Shown here in pieces: positions 10,393 through 19,623 of a DNA stretch of 64,000 nt. The stretch's first letter is position 1, and every line of letters begins with the position of its first letter. The position numbers and the translations under genes are program-made. A model generated the notes under the pieces. That model was given only the letters and a program-made list of their open reading frames with translations, had not been told where the DNA came from and did not search any database. The DNA is from Tyzzerella sp. An114 (GTDB lineage Bacteria > Bacillota > Clostridia > Lachnospirales > Anaerotignaceae): the NCBI RefSeq assembly GCF_002161055.1, contig NZ_NFLT01000001.1, positions 186,001-250,000 of the forward strand, given 5' to 3'.

Positions 10393-10640
10393 AAATATAC
10401 TCTAAAGCCTCCCCTTCAAGTCATACATTTCATAGTATATTGTATCACAAAACAGTGTAATAATAAAATACGACAGTGTTAATTATATATAAAATTTACA
10501 TTTTAAATTATTATAACAAAATTATTACACTAATTAATGGTAAAAATACTCAAAAAACATTGTCAACGAAAGTATAAATATAAGTAAAATTGCAAATAAT
10601 TATAAGTAATATAGGTAAATTTTTTTACTTTACAATAGAC

Positions 10641-10666
10641 AAAAAAGGCTGACCTTTCGGTCAGCC
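10641..10666 (-). terminator. Intrinsic terminator of nifJ
   Basis: On the minus strand GGCTGACC-GAAA-GGTCAGCC (10666-10647) is followed by TTTTTT: an 8-bp GC-rich stem capped with a GNRA-type loop. The rest of the 294-nt gap to dnaE (10393-10640) is AT-rich with no gene visible. Confidence 0.92.
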
Positions 10667-10686
10667 TATAAAATCATAGTCAAAAA

Positions 10687-13600
10687 TTACTGCTGTTCAG
10701 CAAGTCTTTTGTATGATTCATATCTTTCTTTAGCATCCTGCTCTGTCTTAGCGAAGAGTTCCTCAGCAACTTCTGGGAATGTTCTCTTAAGTGAGCTGTA
10801 ACGAACTTCATTAGCGATGAAATCCTGGAAGCTTGCTGTTGGCTCTTTAGAGTCTAATATGAATGGATTCTTTCCTTCTTCTTTAAGAAGTGGATTAAAT
10901 CTGTACATATGCCAGTAACCAGCTTCAACAGCACGTTTGATTTCACTCTGAGCACCGCTCATACCGCCTTTAATACCGTGGTTGATACATGGAGCGTAAG
11001 CAATGATAAGTGATGGTCCGTGATAGCTTTCAGCCTCTTTAAGAGCTTTTACAAGCTGTGCCTGGTTAGCACCCATAGCAACCTGTGCTACATATACATA
11101 ACCATAGCTCATAGCCATCATACCAAGGTCTTTTTTCTTAACTCTCTTACCTGAAGCAGCGAACTGTGCAACAGCAGATGTTGGTGTAGCTTTTGAAGCC
11201 TGTCCACCTGTATTTGAGTAAACTTCTGTATCGAATACGAATACGTTAACGTCTTCACCAGATGCAAGAACGTGGTCTACACCGCCGTAACCGATGTCAT
11301 AAGCCCATCCGTCACCACCGAATATCCACTGTGATTTCTTAACGAGCTGGTCTTTATTTTCAAGAACGAAATCAACGATTTCTTTAGCTTCTCCCTCAAA
11401 GCTTCCTGATGTAAGAACATCAACAAGTTTAGCAGAAGCAGCTTTTGAAGCGTCTCCGTCAGCCATTGTGTCAATCCAAGCTGTAGCAGCTTCTTTAACA
11501 TCATCAGCACAACCCATAGCCATAAGAGCTTCAAGTTTAGCCTGAATGTTTTCTCTCTGCTGTCTAACAGCTGTTGCCATACCTAAACCAAACTCAGCGT
11601 TATCTTCGAATAATGAGTTTGACCAAGCTGGACCTTTGCCCTCATGATTTGTTGTGTATGGTGCTGTTGGAGCAGAACCACCCCAGATTGATGAACAACC
11701 TGTTGCATTAGCTACATACATTCTATCACCAAAGAGCTGTGTGATAAGTTTAGCATATGGTGTTTCACCACAACCAGCACAAGCACCTGAGAACTCAAGT
11801 AATGGCTGTTCGAACTGGCTTCCTTTAACTGTCATCTTATCCATTGGATTAGCTTTTGGTGAAAGTGATAATGCATATTCCCAGTTAGCAGCCTGAGCTG
11901 ACTGAGTAGCAAATGGTTTCATAACAAGAGCTTTGTCTTTAGCAGGACAAACATTAGCACAGCTTCCACATCCAAGACAGTCGAGTGAAGAAACCTGCAT
12001 TCTGAATTTGTATCCTTCAAATCCTTTACCTTTAGCCTGAACAGTAACGAAGTCAGCTGGAGCATTGTTAGCTTCTTCTTCTGTTAAGAGGAATGGTCTG
12101 ATTGTAGCGTGTGGACATACATAAGCACACTGGTTACACTGGATACATTTTTCTGGATCCCATTCTGGAAGGTCAACAGCAACACCACGTTTTTCGTAAG
12201 CAGATGTACCAACAGGAACAGTACCATCTTCGTGTCCAAGGAATGCACTTACAGGAAGGTTATCTCCAAGACGTGCATTTACGCTCTTAACGATTGTTTC
12301 AACATATTTTGGAAGTTCTTTAACTTCTTCAACTTTTGTATCAACTGCATCAGCCCAGTTAGCAGGAATTGTGAATTCTTTAGCACCATCTACACCCTGG
12401 TCAACAGCAGCATAGTTCATGTTAAGGATAGCGTCACCTTTCTTGCCGTATGATTTTTTGATAGCAGCTTTCATATAATCAACAGCTTCATCAATAGGAA
12501 TGATGTTAGCAAGTTTGAAGAATGCAGCCTGTAATACAGTGTTAATTCTGTTTCCAAGACCGATTTCTTTAGCAATCTGTGTACCATTGATTACATAGAA
12601 TTTAGCTTTTTTAGCAGCGAGAGCTTTCTTCATTTCAGCTGGAAGATTAGCTTCGATTTCGTCAGCTGACCATTCTGTGTTAAGAAGGAATGTTCCGCCA
12701 ACTTTTAAGTCTGAAACCATATCATACATATGAACATATTCCTGTTTGTGGCAAGCTACGAAGTCAGCTTTTTTAACAAGGTATGTTGAACGGATAGGTT
12801 TCTTTCCGAAACGTAAGTGTGACTGTGTAATACCGCCAGATTTCTTTGAATCATAGTCAAAGTATGCCTGAGCGTACATATCTGTGTGGTCACCGATAAT
12901 TTTGATAGAGTTTTTATTAGCACCAACAGTACCGTCAGCACCAAGTCCCCAGAACTTACAGCTAATTGTTCCGTTATCTCCGTTTACGTCAACGTCTTCT
13001 CCAACTTCAAGAGAAAGATTTGTAACGTCGTCAACGATACCTACTGTAAAGTGGTTCTTTGGAGCATCAAGTTTAAGGTTATCATATACTGCGATAATCT
13101 GAGCAGGTGTTGTGTCTTTTGAACCAAGACCGTAACGTCCTGCAACAACAACAGGTTTAATATCAGCTTCAAAGAGTGCTGTACAAACGTCCTGATATAA
13201 AGGCTCGCCTAATGAACCAGGCTCTTTTGTTCTGTCAAGAACAGCAATCTTTTTAACTGTTTTAGGAATAGCAGCAAGCATTTTGTCTGCTACGAATGGT
13301 CTGTAAAGATGAACTTTAAGAAGACCAACTTTTTCGCCTTTAGCTGTTAAGTAATCGATTGTTTCTTCGATTGCTTCACAAACTGAACCCATAGCGATGA
13401 TTATGCTTTCAGCATCTTCAGCACCATAGTAGTTGAAAAGGTTGTATGTTCTTCCTGTTATTCTGCTGATTTCTTTAAGGTAATCTTCTACAACAGAAGG
13501 AATGTTTTCATAATATTTGTTTGAAGCTTCACGTCCCTGGAAGTAGATGTCAGGGTTCTGAGCTGTACCACGAAGAACTGGATGTTCTGGGTTTAATGAA

Positions 13601-14217
13601 TTTCTTCTAAACTCATTAACAGCGTCCATATCAACGATTTTTGCTAATTCATCATAGTCGATACATTCAACTTTCTGAATTTCGTGTGATGTACGGAAAC
13701 CATCAAAGAAATGAAGGAAAGGAACTCTACCTTTGATAGCACTAAGATGTGCAACAGAAGCAAGGTCCATAACTTCCTGAACTGAGTTAGAAACAAGCAT
13801 AGCAAAACCAGTCTGACGACAAGCCATAACGTCCTGATGGTCACCGAAGATTGATAATGCATGAGTAGCAAGAGCACGAGCACTTACATGGAATACACCA
13901 GGAAGAAGCTCACCTGCTATTTTATACATATTAGGAATCATAAGGAGTAATCCCTGAGATGCTGTATATGTTGTTGTTAAAGCACCTGCTGCAAGAGAAC
14001 CGTGTACGGCACCTGCTGCACCTGCTTCTGACTGCATTTCAACAACTTTTACCTGCTGTCCGAAAATGTTTTTCTTTCCGTTTGCAGACCAGTCGTCTGT
14101 TTTTTCAGCCATTGGTGATGATGGAGTAATAGGGAAAATAGCTGCAACCTCTGTAAATGCATATGATGCAAATGCAGCAGCTTCATTTCCGTCCATTGTT
14201 TTCATTACTTTAGACAT
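10687..14217 (-). CDS. nifJ: Pyruvate:ferredoxin (flavodoxin) oxidoreductase
   Basis: 1176 residues from ATG 14217, preceded by AAAGGAGG. This homodimeric PFOR oxidises pyruvate with CoA to acetyl-CoA, CO2 and reduced ferredoxin. All domains are fused in one chain in the usual order: N-terminal pyruvate-binding part (PITPSSPMAE), CoA/linker region, a 2x[4Fe-4S] ferredoxin domain (CIQCNQCAYVCP and CLGCGSCANVCP), and the C-terminal TPP domain with CAGCGETPY, NATGCSSIWGG and GDGWAYDIGYGG. It is monocistronic with a strong promoter and a roughly 160-nt leader. It is the main link between glycolysis and fermentation here. Confidence 0.98.
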   Translation of the reverse strand: MSKVMKTMDGNEAAAFASYAFTEVAAIFPITPSSPMAEKTDDWSANGKKNIFGQQVKVVEMQSEAGAAGAVHGSLAAGALTTTYTASQGLLLMIPNMYKIAGELLPGVFHVSARALATHALSIFGDHQDVMACRQTGFAMLVSNSVQEVMDLASVAHLSAIKGRVPFLHFFDGFRTSHEIQKVECIDYDELAKIVDMDAVNEFRRNSLNPEHPVLRGTAQNPDIYFQGREASNKYYENIPSVVEDYLKEISRITGRTYNLFNYYGAEDAESIIIAMGSVCEAIEETIDYLTAKGEKVGLLKVHLYRPFVADKMLAAIPKTVKKIAVLDRTKEPGSLGEPLYQDVCTALFEADIKPVVVAGRYGLGSKDTTPAQIIAVYDNLKLDAPKNHFTVGIVDDVTNLSLEVGEDVDVNGDNGTISCKFWGLGADGTVGANKNSIKIIGDHTDMYAQAYFDYDSKKSGGITQSHLRFGKKPIRSTYLVKKADFVACHKQEYVHMYDMVSDLKVGGTFLLNTEWSADEIEANLPAEMKKALAAKKAKFYVINGTQIAKEIGLGNRINTVLQAAFFKLANIIPIDEAVDYMKAAIKKSYGKKGDAILNMNYAAVDQGVDGAKEFTIPANWADAVDTKVEEVKELPKYVETIVKSVNARLGDNLPVSAFLGHEDGTVPVGTSAYEKRGVAVDLPEWDPEKCIQCNQCAYVCPHATIRPFLLTEEEANNAPADFVTVQAKGKGFEGYKFRMQVSSLDCLGCGSCANVCPAKDKALVMKPFATQSAQAANWEYALSLSPKANPMDKMTVKGSQFEQPLLEFSGACAGCGETPYAKLITQLFGDRMYVANATGCSSIWGGSAPTAPYTTNHEGKGPAWSNSLFEDNAEFGLGMATAVRQQRENIQAKLEALMAMGCADDVKEAATAWIDTMADGDASKAASAKLVDVLTSGSFEGEAKEIVDFVLENKDQLVKKSQWIFGGDGWAYDIGYGGVDHVLASGEDVNVFVFDTEVYSNTGGQASKATPTSAVAQFAASGKRVKKKDLGMMAMSYGYVYVAQVAMGANQAQLVKALKEAESYHGPSLIIAYAPCINHGIKGGMSGAQSEIKRAVEAGYWHMYRFNPLLKEEGKNPFILDSKEPTASFQDFIANEVRYSSLKRTFPEVAEELFAKTEQDAKERYESYKRLAEQQ

Positions 14218-14232
14218 AAATTTTTTTCCTCC

Positions 14233-14280
14233 TTTGAAAAAATAGCCTTTCGGCAATTTATTTATTGCAGTTTTTTCAAA
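14233..14280 (-). promoter_or_regulatory. Leader hairpin abutting the nifJ ribosome binding site
   Basis: TTTGAAAAAA (14233-14242) pairs perfectly with TTTTTTCAAA (14271-14280); inside lie GCAAT/ATTGC and GCC-GAAA-GGC sub-hairpins. On the mRNA the closing stem ends directly at AGGAGG of nifJ, so folding could influence translation or mRNA stability. The structure is seen in sequence; a function is inferred. Confidence 0.4.
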
Positions 14281-14384
14281 ACTACAATTTATACTGTTGT
14301 TATGCGTTACCCTTAAACCTGTTTGCTGTAAAATTACTTTTAACCCTTTAAATATTACAGTACACTATCAACATAACACTTTAT

Positions 14385-14413
14385 ATTATATTCCTATATT
14401 TGTTTTATTTCAA
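14385..14413 (-). promoter_or_regulatory. Sigma-A-type promoter of nifJ
   Basis: On the minus strand TTGAAA (14413-14408), a 17-nt spacer, then TATAAT (14390-14385). Start of transcription would be near 14378, leaving a leader of about 160 nt. The 358-nt gap 14218-14575 otherwise holds the leader hairpin, two copies of a TTTAAAGGGTTA-like motif and the neighbour's terminator. Confidence 0.75.
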
Positions 14414-14532
14414 TATTTATATCATAATTACATGAAAAAAAACATACACTGTCATAAATTTTGTCACTTATTTATAAAGTTCAATATTCTCTTTAAAGTT
14501 GTATACATTATATTTTGTATATTTTCTCTAAA

Positions 14533-14563
14533 ACAAAAAAACAGGGAAAAATTTTCCCTGTTT
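14533..14563 (-). terminator. Terminator of the stalk-domain gene
   Basis: AACAGGGAAAA and TTTTCCCTGTT form an 11-bp stem at 14540-14562, followed on the minus strand by TTTTTTTGTTTT. Confidence 0.88.
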
Positions 14564-14575
14564 CAAAATTAAAAT

Positions 14576-15694
14576 TTAGCTCTTATGATTAATATCATCT
14601 GTGTTTTTTGCAAGATATTGCATTTCAGATTTCATATATTTTCTTACATCATAGAATGGTATTCTAAACTCAGAATATGTGACACCATCTTTATTTTTTA
14701 TAAATATAACCATGTCATTTTCATCAACATAGAAGTTATCCTGTATAATAGTTTCAATGTCTTCAGATATTGAAACAGGATATTTTTCAGGATTTGAAAC
14801 CCACATATGATTTATTTCATCAAGTACATATTCTTTATATTTATCATTTTTAAAGAAATCTCCAAGTTTCATTGTACTTTGAGTATTAAGATTTATTGTA
14901 ACAGGTTTCATAATTGTTGCATTTATTCCGCCTGGTTCTTCTTTAACTCCCTTGCTTATAAAACTTATAATTTTTGAGTCTTTTGTCTTAACTTCAACCT
15001 GCTCATTCCAATAATAAATAGATTCCGCTTCTGTATCAAGACCAGATTGTCTTGCAAAAATCTTTATATCATCCATAGTCTTTGTAACAAATGAATTATT
15101 AAGATTTTCTTCATACTTTTTATCATTAAGCCCTGTTATAACAGGAACTTCAACAAAGTATTCCATTTTACTGTCTTTATACTCAAATCTATTTACATTT
15201 ATTATAGGACTAGCATTAATCTCTGTTTTTATTGTAAGTAATTTATTAGCTTCATCCCACTCAACAATAGCACCAAAATTATTTGCTATAAAATCTGATG
15301 AAACATAGAGACAACCATTAATATTTCTAGGAGCATCATCAAGATATATGCTATAACCATTTATTGAGGCTTTATTATCATTTTCCTTTATAGCAACCTC
15401 AGTTCCCTTAAGACTTACAACAACAGCAGACTTTTCACTGTCCCATTCAACTTTTCCGCCCATCTCCTCAATTATCTCTCTAAGAGGAAGGAAAAACTTT
15501 CCTGTGGCACTGTCAAAAACAGGTTTATTACTGTTTTCTTCCTCAAACTCAACAGTTCCACCCTCTGTATATTGTTCCTCCACAACAGAAAATTGTTTTT
15601 CATAATCATTTCTTATCTTTGTTGTAAAAGCCACCACAGCCGCCATCATAATAACTCCCACTAAAACCGCTGTGACGTATTTATTAAGTTTCAT
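14576..15694 (-). CDS. Membrane-anchored protein with stalk domain and DUF3298/RsiV-like C-terminus
   Basis: 372 residues from ATG 15694 (GGAGG 7 nt upstream). Residues about 5-24 are a single N-terminal membrane anchor (KYVTAVLVGVIMMAAVVAF). Residues about 50-165 are a copper amine oxidase N-terminal-like stalk domain with the repeat signature FFLPLREIIEEMGGKVEWD and GAIVEWDEANKLLTI. The remainder resembles the DUF4163/DUF3298 pair found in PdaC and RsiV (a beta-rich segment with EINHMW and the terminal YSEFRIPFYDVRKYM). Such proteins sit outside the membrane and bind or sense cell wall; no catalytic domain is visible. It is monocistronic. The domain call is reasonable, the role unknown. Confidence 0.75.
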   Translation of the reverse strand: MKLNKYVTAVLVGVIMMAAVVAFTTKIRNDYEKQFSVVEEQYTEGGTVEFEEENSNKPVFDSATGKFFLPLREIIEEMGGKVEWDSEKSAVVVSLKGTEVAIKENDNKASINGYSIYLDDAPRNINGCLYVSSDFIANNFGAIVEWDEANKLLTIKTEINASPIINVNRFEYKDSKMEYFVEVPVITGLNDKKYEENLNNSFVTKTMDDIKIFARQSGLDTEAESIYYWNEQVEVKTKDSKIISFISKGVKEEPGGINATIMKPVTINLNTQSTMKLGDFFKNDKYKEYVLDEINHMWVSNPEKYPVSISEDIETIIQDNFYVDENDMVIFIKNKDGVTYSEFRIPFYDVRKYMKSEMQYLAKNTDDINHKS

Positions 15695-15904
15695 TTTAAA
15701 TCCTCCCAAAAAAGCAGATAAATGCTTATTTATAAACATTCTAACAGATTGAATTATATTATAATAACACTTTATTGTAAAGCACAAAACATATTCAAAA
15801 ACACATCATATAATATTGTCCATAAAAAAATACAGTATTTTATGTATTTTTTATCTTTTACACTTTATTTTTGATTTTATTTTTATATATTGTGCATAAA
15901 TTCG

Positions 15905-15933
15905 TTGATTTTTTAACAGAGATATTATATAAT
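15905..15933 (+). promoter_or_regulatory. Promoter of the CMK-like kinase gene
   Basis: TTGATT (15905-15910), 17-nt spacer, TATAAT (15928-15933), 43 nt before the start codon. Confidence 0.7.
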
Positions 15934-15976
15934 TAACTTGTAATATAATTCTTTACTTTTAAAGGGGGTCTGCGTT

Positions 15977-16597
15977 ATGAAAAACAATACTATTATAACT
16001 ATAAGCCGTGAGTATGGAAGTGGCGGACGAATAATAGGTAAACAACTTGCAGAAAAACTTGGTATACCTTTCTATGACAACGAACTTATTACTCTTGCAG
16101 CAGAACGCAGCGGTATAAACGAAGAATATTTCAAAGAAGCAGAGACAATGGCAAAAAGCAGTATAATACTTTCTCTTTCAATGCTCTCACCTGCAACAGA
16201 GGTTTATGGAATGCCTTTAAATGAAAAAATATTCCTTACACAGTCAAAAGTTATAAGAGAAGTTGCAGAGGAAGGCCCTTGTGTTATAGTAGGAAGATGT
16301 GCTGATTTTGTTCTTCAGAACAATCCAAATGTAATAAATATATTTATACATTCATCACTCCCTAACAGAGTTAAAAGAGTAAAAGAAGTTTATGGCGATG
16401 TTTCCCATGATAATGTTGAAGCTATAATTAAAAAAGTTGATAAACGCCGTGCTAACTATTATTCATACTTTACAGATAGAGCATGGGGACGTGCCAATAA
16501 TTACAGTCTTGTACTTAACAGTGACCAGATTGGTCTTGATAACTGTGTTGATTTAATAATCGAATATATGAACCGCAGAGATGAATATAACAAATAA
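15977..16597 (+). CDS. Cytidylate kinase-like family protein
   Basis: 206 residues; AAAGGGGG precedes the ATG. The protein begins TIITISREYGSGGRIIGKQLAEKL, a P-loop variant typical of the CMK-like (AAA_26) family, followed by IPFYDNELITLAA and, near residue 110, VIVGRCADFVL. It is distinct from canonical Cmk (which begins with GxxGAGKST-like loops), and the substrate is not established; nucleotide monophosphate kinase activity is an inference. It stands alone with its own promoter and terminator. Confidence 0.85.
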   Translation: MKNNTIITISREYGSGGRIIGKQLAEKLGIPFYDNELITLAAERSGINEEYFKEAETMAKSSIILSLSMLSPATEVYGMPLNEKIFLTQSKVIREVAEEGPCVIVGRCADFVLQNNPNVINIFIHSSLPNRVKRVKEVYGDVSHDNVEAIIKKVDKRRANYYSYFTDRAWGRANNYSLVLNSDQIGLDNCVDLIIEYMNRRDEYNK

Positions 16598-16612
16598 ATA
16601 AACTAGCAACAA

Positions 16613-16641
16613 AAAACGACGGTTAAAGCCGTCGTTTTTTA
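16613..16641 (+). terminator. Terminator of the CMK-like gene
   Basis: AAAACGACGG (16613-16622) pairs with CCGTCGTTTT (16629-16638), followed by TTATTT. Confidence 0.9.
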
Positions 16642-16690
16642 TTTACATCATTTATACATACATAATATTAAAAGTCCTATATAACCCTAA

Positions 16691-17068
16691 TTAATCCTCA
16701 TCAAGAAACTTTGGTACAAAAAGAAATTTCCATGTTGCAAAAATAACAGCCACTCCAAGAACTCCTATAAGGTTTTCCAAAGCTCCTGAATGAGATATTA
16801 TTACCTGTCTAGCAACAGCAAAAAGAATAACCTCTATAACAGAACCTGGTGTATTTTTTACAAGCATTTTTATAAACTCTATTGCCACAACAAGAGTAAG
16901 GGCATATTCAAGAGTTTCATTGAGAACCCTAGTTCCATCAAGAATATCCTTTATGTTAGCAAACATTCCAATAACAGCAGCTACAAGGGCAACTGTAAGT
17001 ATAAGTGCTATAACAAGCTCTATATACTCGGATATTTTAAGTAAAATTTTTTTGAATTTTATTTCCAT
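16691..17068 (-). CDS. Small four-helix membrane protein, PsiE-like
   Basis: 125 residues, ATG with AAGGAGG upstream. Four hydrophobic segments are visible: about 13-37, 53-70, 78-92 and 98-117. The middle part, VVAIEFIKMLVKNTPGSVIEVILFAVARQVI, resembles the PsiE family of small membrane proteins, whose function is poorly known. It follows ilvE at 108 nt but a terminator-like hairpin lies between, so it may have its own transcript. No signal peptide cleavage site is evident. The membrane topology is clear; the family name is tentative. Confidence 0.6.
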   Translation of the reverse strand: MEIKFKKILLKISEYIELVIALILTVALVAAVIGMFANIKDILDGTRVLNETLEYALTLVVAIEFIKMLVKNTPGSVIEVILFAVARQVIISHSGALENLIGVLGVAVIFATWKFLFVPKFLDED

Positions 17069-17087
17069 ATAACCTCCTTGATAAAAT

Positions 17088-17142
17088 ATAAAAGGGCGTC
17101 ATAAAACGGTCATATTAAGTTTATGGCTGTTTCAAGACACCC
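17088..17142 (-). terminator. Terminator-like hairpin after ilvE
   Basis: On the minus strand GGGTGTC (17142-17136) pairs with GACGCCC (17100-17094), with AAAC/GTTT and CAT/ATG pairs inside, followed by TTTTATATTTT. Confidence 0.55.
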
Positions 17143-17176
17143 CAGTGTTATATAAAAACTGCGACTTATATTATAA

Positions 17177-18241
17177 TTATGCTTTTGTTACCCAGCCGAA
17201 TTTATCTTCAACAGCTCCGCTCTGGATACCTGTAATTGTGTCATATACTTTCTGTGAGATAGGTCCGATTTTTCCGTCATTGATAACAACTTTCTTTCCT
17301 TCCCACTCAAGAAGTCCGATCGGTGAAATAACAGCAGCTGTACCTGTTCCGAAAGCTTCATCAAGTTTTCCATTTTCAGCAGCTTCAAAAACTTCTTCAA
17401 TAGAAACTCTTCTCTCTGTTACCTTATATCCTGCATCTTTGAGAAGTTCTATTGTTGACATTCTTGTTATACCAGGAAGTATACTACCATTTAATTCAGG
17501 TGTTACAACCTCACCATCAATTACGAACATAACGTTCATTGTTCCAACTTCTTCGATATATTTTCTCTCTATACCATCAAGCCAAAGAACCTGTGTATAA
17601 CCTTTTTCTTCAGCAATAACCTGTGATTTAAGGCTTGCAGCATAGTTTGCAGCAGTCTTAGCATATCCAAGACCACCTTTTACAGCTCTTACGAAGTCGT
17701 CTTCAACGTAAATCTTAACAGGGTTTATACCCTCTTTGTAATAAGCACCAACTGGTGATAATATTACAATAAATTTATATGTATGTGAAGGATGAACTCC
17801 AACATGAACATCTGTTGCAATAACAAAAGGTCTTATGTAAAGGCTTGTTCCTGGTGCAGTAGGTATCCACTCTTTTTCAATATTTACAAGTTTTTTGATA
17901 CCTTCAATTACAAAATCACCGTCAAACTCTGGTATGCAAAGTCTTTTGTTTGACTCATTAAGACGAGCCATATTTTTTTCAGGTCTGAAAAGACGAATGT
18001 CTCCATTAACACCATAGTATGCTTTAAGACCTTCAAAAGTTGCCTGTCCATAGTGTAAAACCATTGAAGCAGGGTCCATAGTAAGTGGACCATAAGGCTC
18101 TATTCTTGCATCATGCCAACCTTTACCCTCTGTGTAATCCATAACAAACATATAGTCTGTATAGTAATTACCAAAACCAAGATTGTTCATGTCTGGTTTT
18201 TCTTTAAGATTTTGACTTTCAATAAATTTAATTTCCTGCAT
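17177..18241 (-). CDS. ilvE: Branched-chain amino acid aminotransferase
   Basis: 354 residues. It is a PLP-dependent class IV aminotransferase of the longer BCAT type (about 350 residues), catalysing the last step of valine, leucine and isoleucine synthesis or the first step of their breakdown. The PLP lysine is expected at Lys195 in GGLGYAKTAANYAAS. Other family features are LHYGQATFEGLKAY, RLCIPEF, the substrate loop GVHPSHTYKF and FGTGTAAVISPIG. A GGGGG-rich SD precedes the ATG. It is a single gene with no T-box visible upstream. A TTGTATACAT box lies about 65 nt ahead. Confidence 0.96.
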   Translation of the reverse strand: MQEIKFIESQNLKEKPDMNNLGFGNYYTDYMFVMDYTEGKGWHDARIEPYGPLTMDPASMVLHYGQATFEGLKAYYGVNGDIRLFRPEKNMARLNESNKRLCIPEFDGDFVIEGIKKLVNIEKEWIPTAPGTSLYIRPFVIATDVHVGVHPSHTYKFIVILSPVGAYYKEGINPVKIYVEDDFVRAVKGGLGYAKTAANYAASLKSQVIAEEKGYTQVLWLDGIERKYIEEVGTMNVMFVIDGEVVTPELNGSILPGITRMSTIELLKDAGYKVTERRVSIEEVFEAAENGKLDEAFGTGTAAVISPIGLLEWEGKKVVINDGKIGPISQKVYDTITGIQSGAVEDKFGWVTKA

Positions 18242-18352
18242 TTTTATTCCCCCATTTAACTAACATTTATACCTTATATGAAACGGTACAAAATATTGTA
18301 TTTGTATACATTAAACTATATAAGATTAAAATGTATTCTAGCACATTTTAAA

Positions 18353-19609
18353 TTAGTGTGCAATATAATTAGCAATTTCTGAAAGTTTTATTTCCTGTAC
18401 ATCTCCAGTTTCCATATTTTTAAGAGAAACTTTATCTTCTGCGATTTCATTGTCTCCAATTATTACAGAATACTTAGCACCAATTTTATTTGCATATTTC
18501 ATCTGAGCTTTTACACTTCTTCCAACAGTGTCACATTCAGCTTTTATGCCTTCTTTTCTAAGGTTATAAGTTACAGCCTGAGCTTTTACAAAACCTTTAT
18601 CTCCAATAGCTCCAATATAAATATCTTTGTAAGGTTTGTTTTCAAATTTTCCATTTTGAGCCTCAAGAGTTAATAAAAGTCTCTCCATACCAAGACCAAA
18701 ACCTACTGCTCCTGTTGGCTGACCGCCACATTCCTCGATAAGCTTATCATATCTTCCACCGCCACAAACTGTGCCCTGTGCACCTATACTATTTGTGACA
18801 AATTCAAAAACAGTTCTTGTATAATAGTCAAGACCTCTTACAATTTTAGGGTCAACAACAAATTTTATGCCCATTTCAGTGAGTATTTCCTGAACTTTAT
18901 TAAAGTGTGCTGTACACTCCTCATCAAGACAATCTAATACAGAAGGTGCATTTTCTATAATTTTTTTACATTTTTCTTCTTTACAGTCAAGAACACGGAG
19001 AGGATTTTTTTCATACCTCTCTTTACAAGTTGGACAAAGATTTTCAAGGTTTTCACCTATAAACTCTCTTAAAGCCTTATTGTATCTTCCACGACATTCA
19101 GGACAACCAAGACTGTTAAGTCTAAGCTCTATATTTTCTATTCCAAGACTTTCAATAAGTCTTGCAGCAACAGAAATAGCCTCTACGTCCTGAGCTGGAC
19201 TTAATGAACCAAGCATTTCAACACCAAACTGATGGAACTGTCTCTGTCTTCCTGCCTGTGCCTTTTCATATCTAAATGTAGGTGCTGAAAGATAGTAAAG
19301 TTTTATAGGCTGTGGCATATTGTGCATACCATGTTCAATATAAGCTCTTGCAATGCCGGCTGTACCTTCTGGTTTAAGTGTTATACTTCTATCTCCCTTA
19401 TCATTAAATGTATACATTTCTTTATTTACAATGTCAGTAGTCTCACCAACACCTCTTAAAAAAAGCTCTGTATGTTCAAATATAGGAGTTCTTATTTCCT
19501 CTATACCTGCATTTTCACAAATCTCTCTTATTTTGGCTTCAACTTCCTGCCATTTTTTTATCTCCGCACCGAATATATCTCTAGTGCCTCTTGGTGCCTG
19601 TGTAAGCAT
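18353..19609 (-). CDS. hisS: Histidyl-tRNA synthetase
   Basis: 418 residues; AAGGAGG upstream of the ATG. It is a class II aminoacyl-tRNA synthetase. Motif 2 reads TFRYEKAQAGRQRQFHQFGVE, the histidine-specific loops are VRGLDYYTRTVFEF and GGGRYDKL, and motif 3 is GFGLGMERLLL. The C-terminal anticodon-binding domain ends the protein (DKGFVKAQAVTYNLR onwards). It lies 14 nt after hemZ, so the two are co-transcribed, the order common in Clostridia (relA-dtd-hemZ-hisS). Confidence 0.98.
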   Translation of the reverse strand: MLTQAPRGTRDIFGAEIKKWQEVEAKIREICENAGIEEIRTPIFEHTELFLRGVGETTDIVNKEMYTFNDKGDRSITLKPEGTAGIARAYIEHGMHNMPQPIKLYYLSAPTFRYEKAQAGRQRQFHQFGVEMLGSLSPAQDVEAISVAARLIESLGIENIELRLNSLGCPECRGRYNKALREFIGENLENLCPTCKERYEKNPLRVLDCKEEKCKKIIENAPSVLDCLDEECTAHFNKVQEILTEMGIKFVVDPKIVRGLDYYTRTVFEFVTNSIGAQGTVCGGGRYDKLIEECGGQPTGAVGFGLGMERLLLTLEAQNGKFENKPYKDIYIGAIGDKGFVKAQAVTYNLRKEGIKAECDTVGRSVKAQMKYANKIGAKYSVIIGDNEIAEDKVSLKNMETGDVQEIKLSEIANYIAH

Positions 19610-19623
19610 ATATAAAAACCTCC

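Noticed and set aside
11277-14000. Long open frames antisense or out of frame inside nifJ and other long genes
   Set aside because: They lack ribosome binding sites and family motifs and are fully explained as shadows of the coding frame.
14218-14575. Rex (NADH-sensing) operator upstream of nifJ
   Set aside because: I looked for a TTGTTA-N6-TAACAA type palindrome and found none.
18242-18352. T-box or other amino-acid-sensing leader before ilvE
   Set aside because: The gap is too short, and no T-box sequence or terminator was seen.
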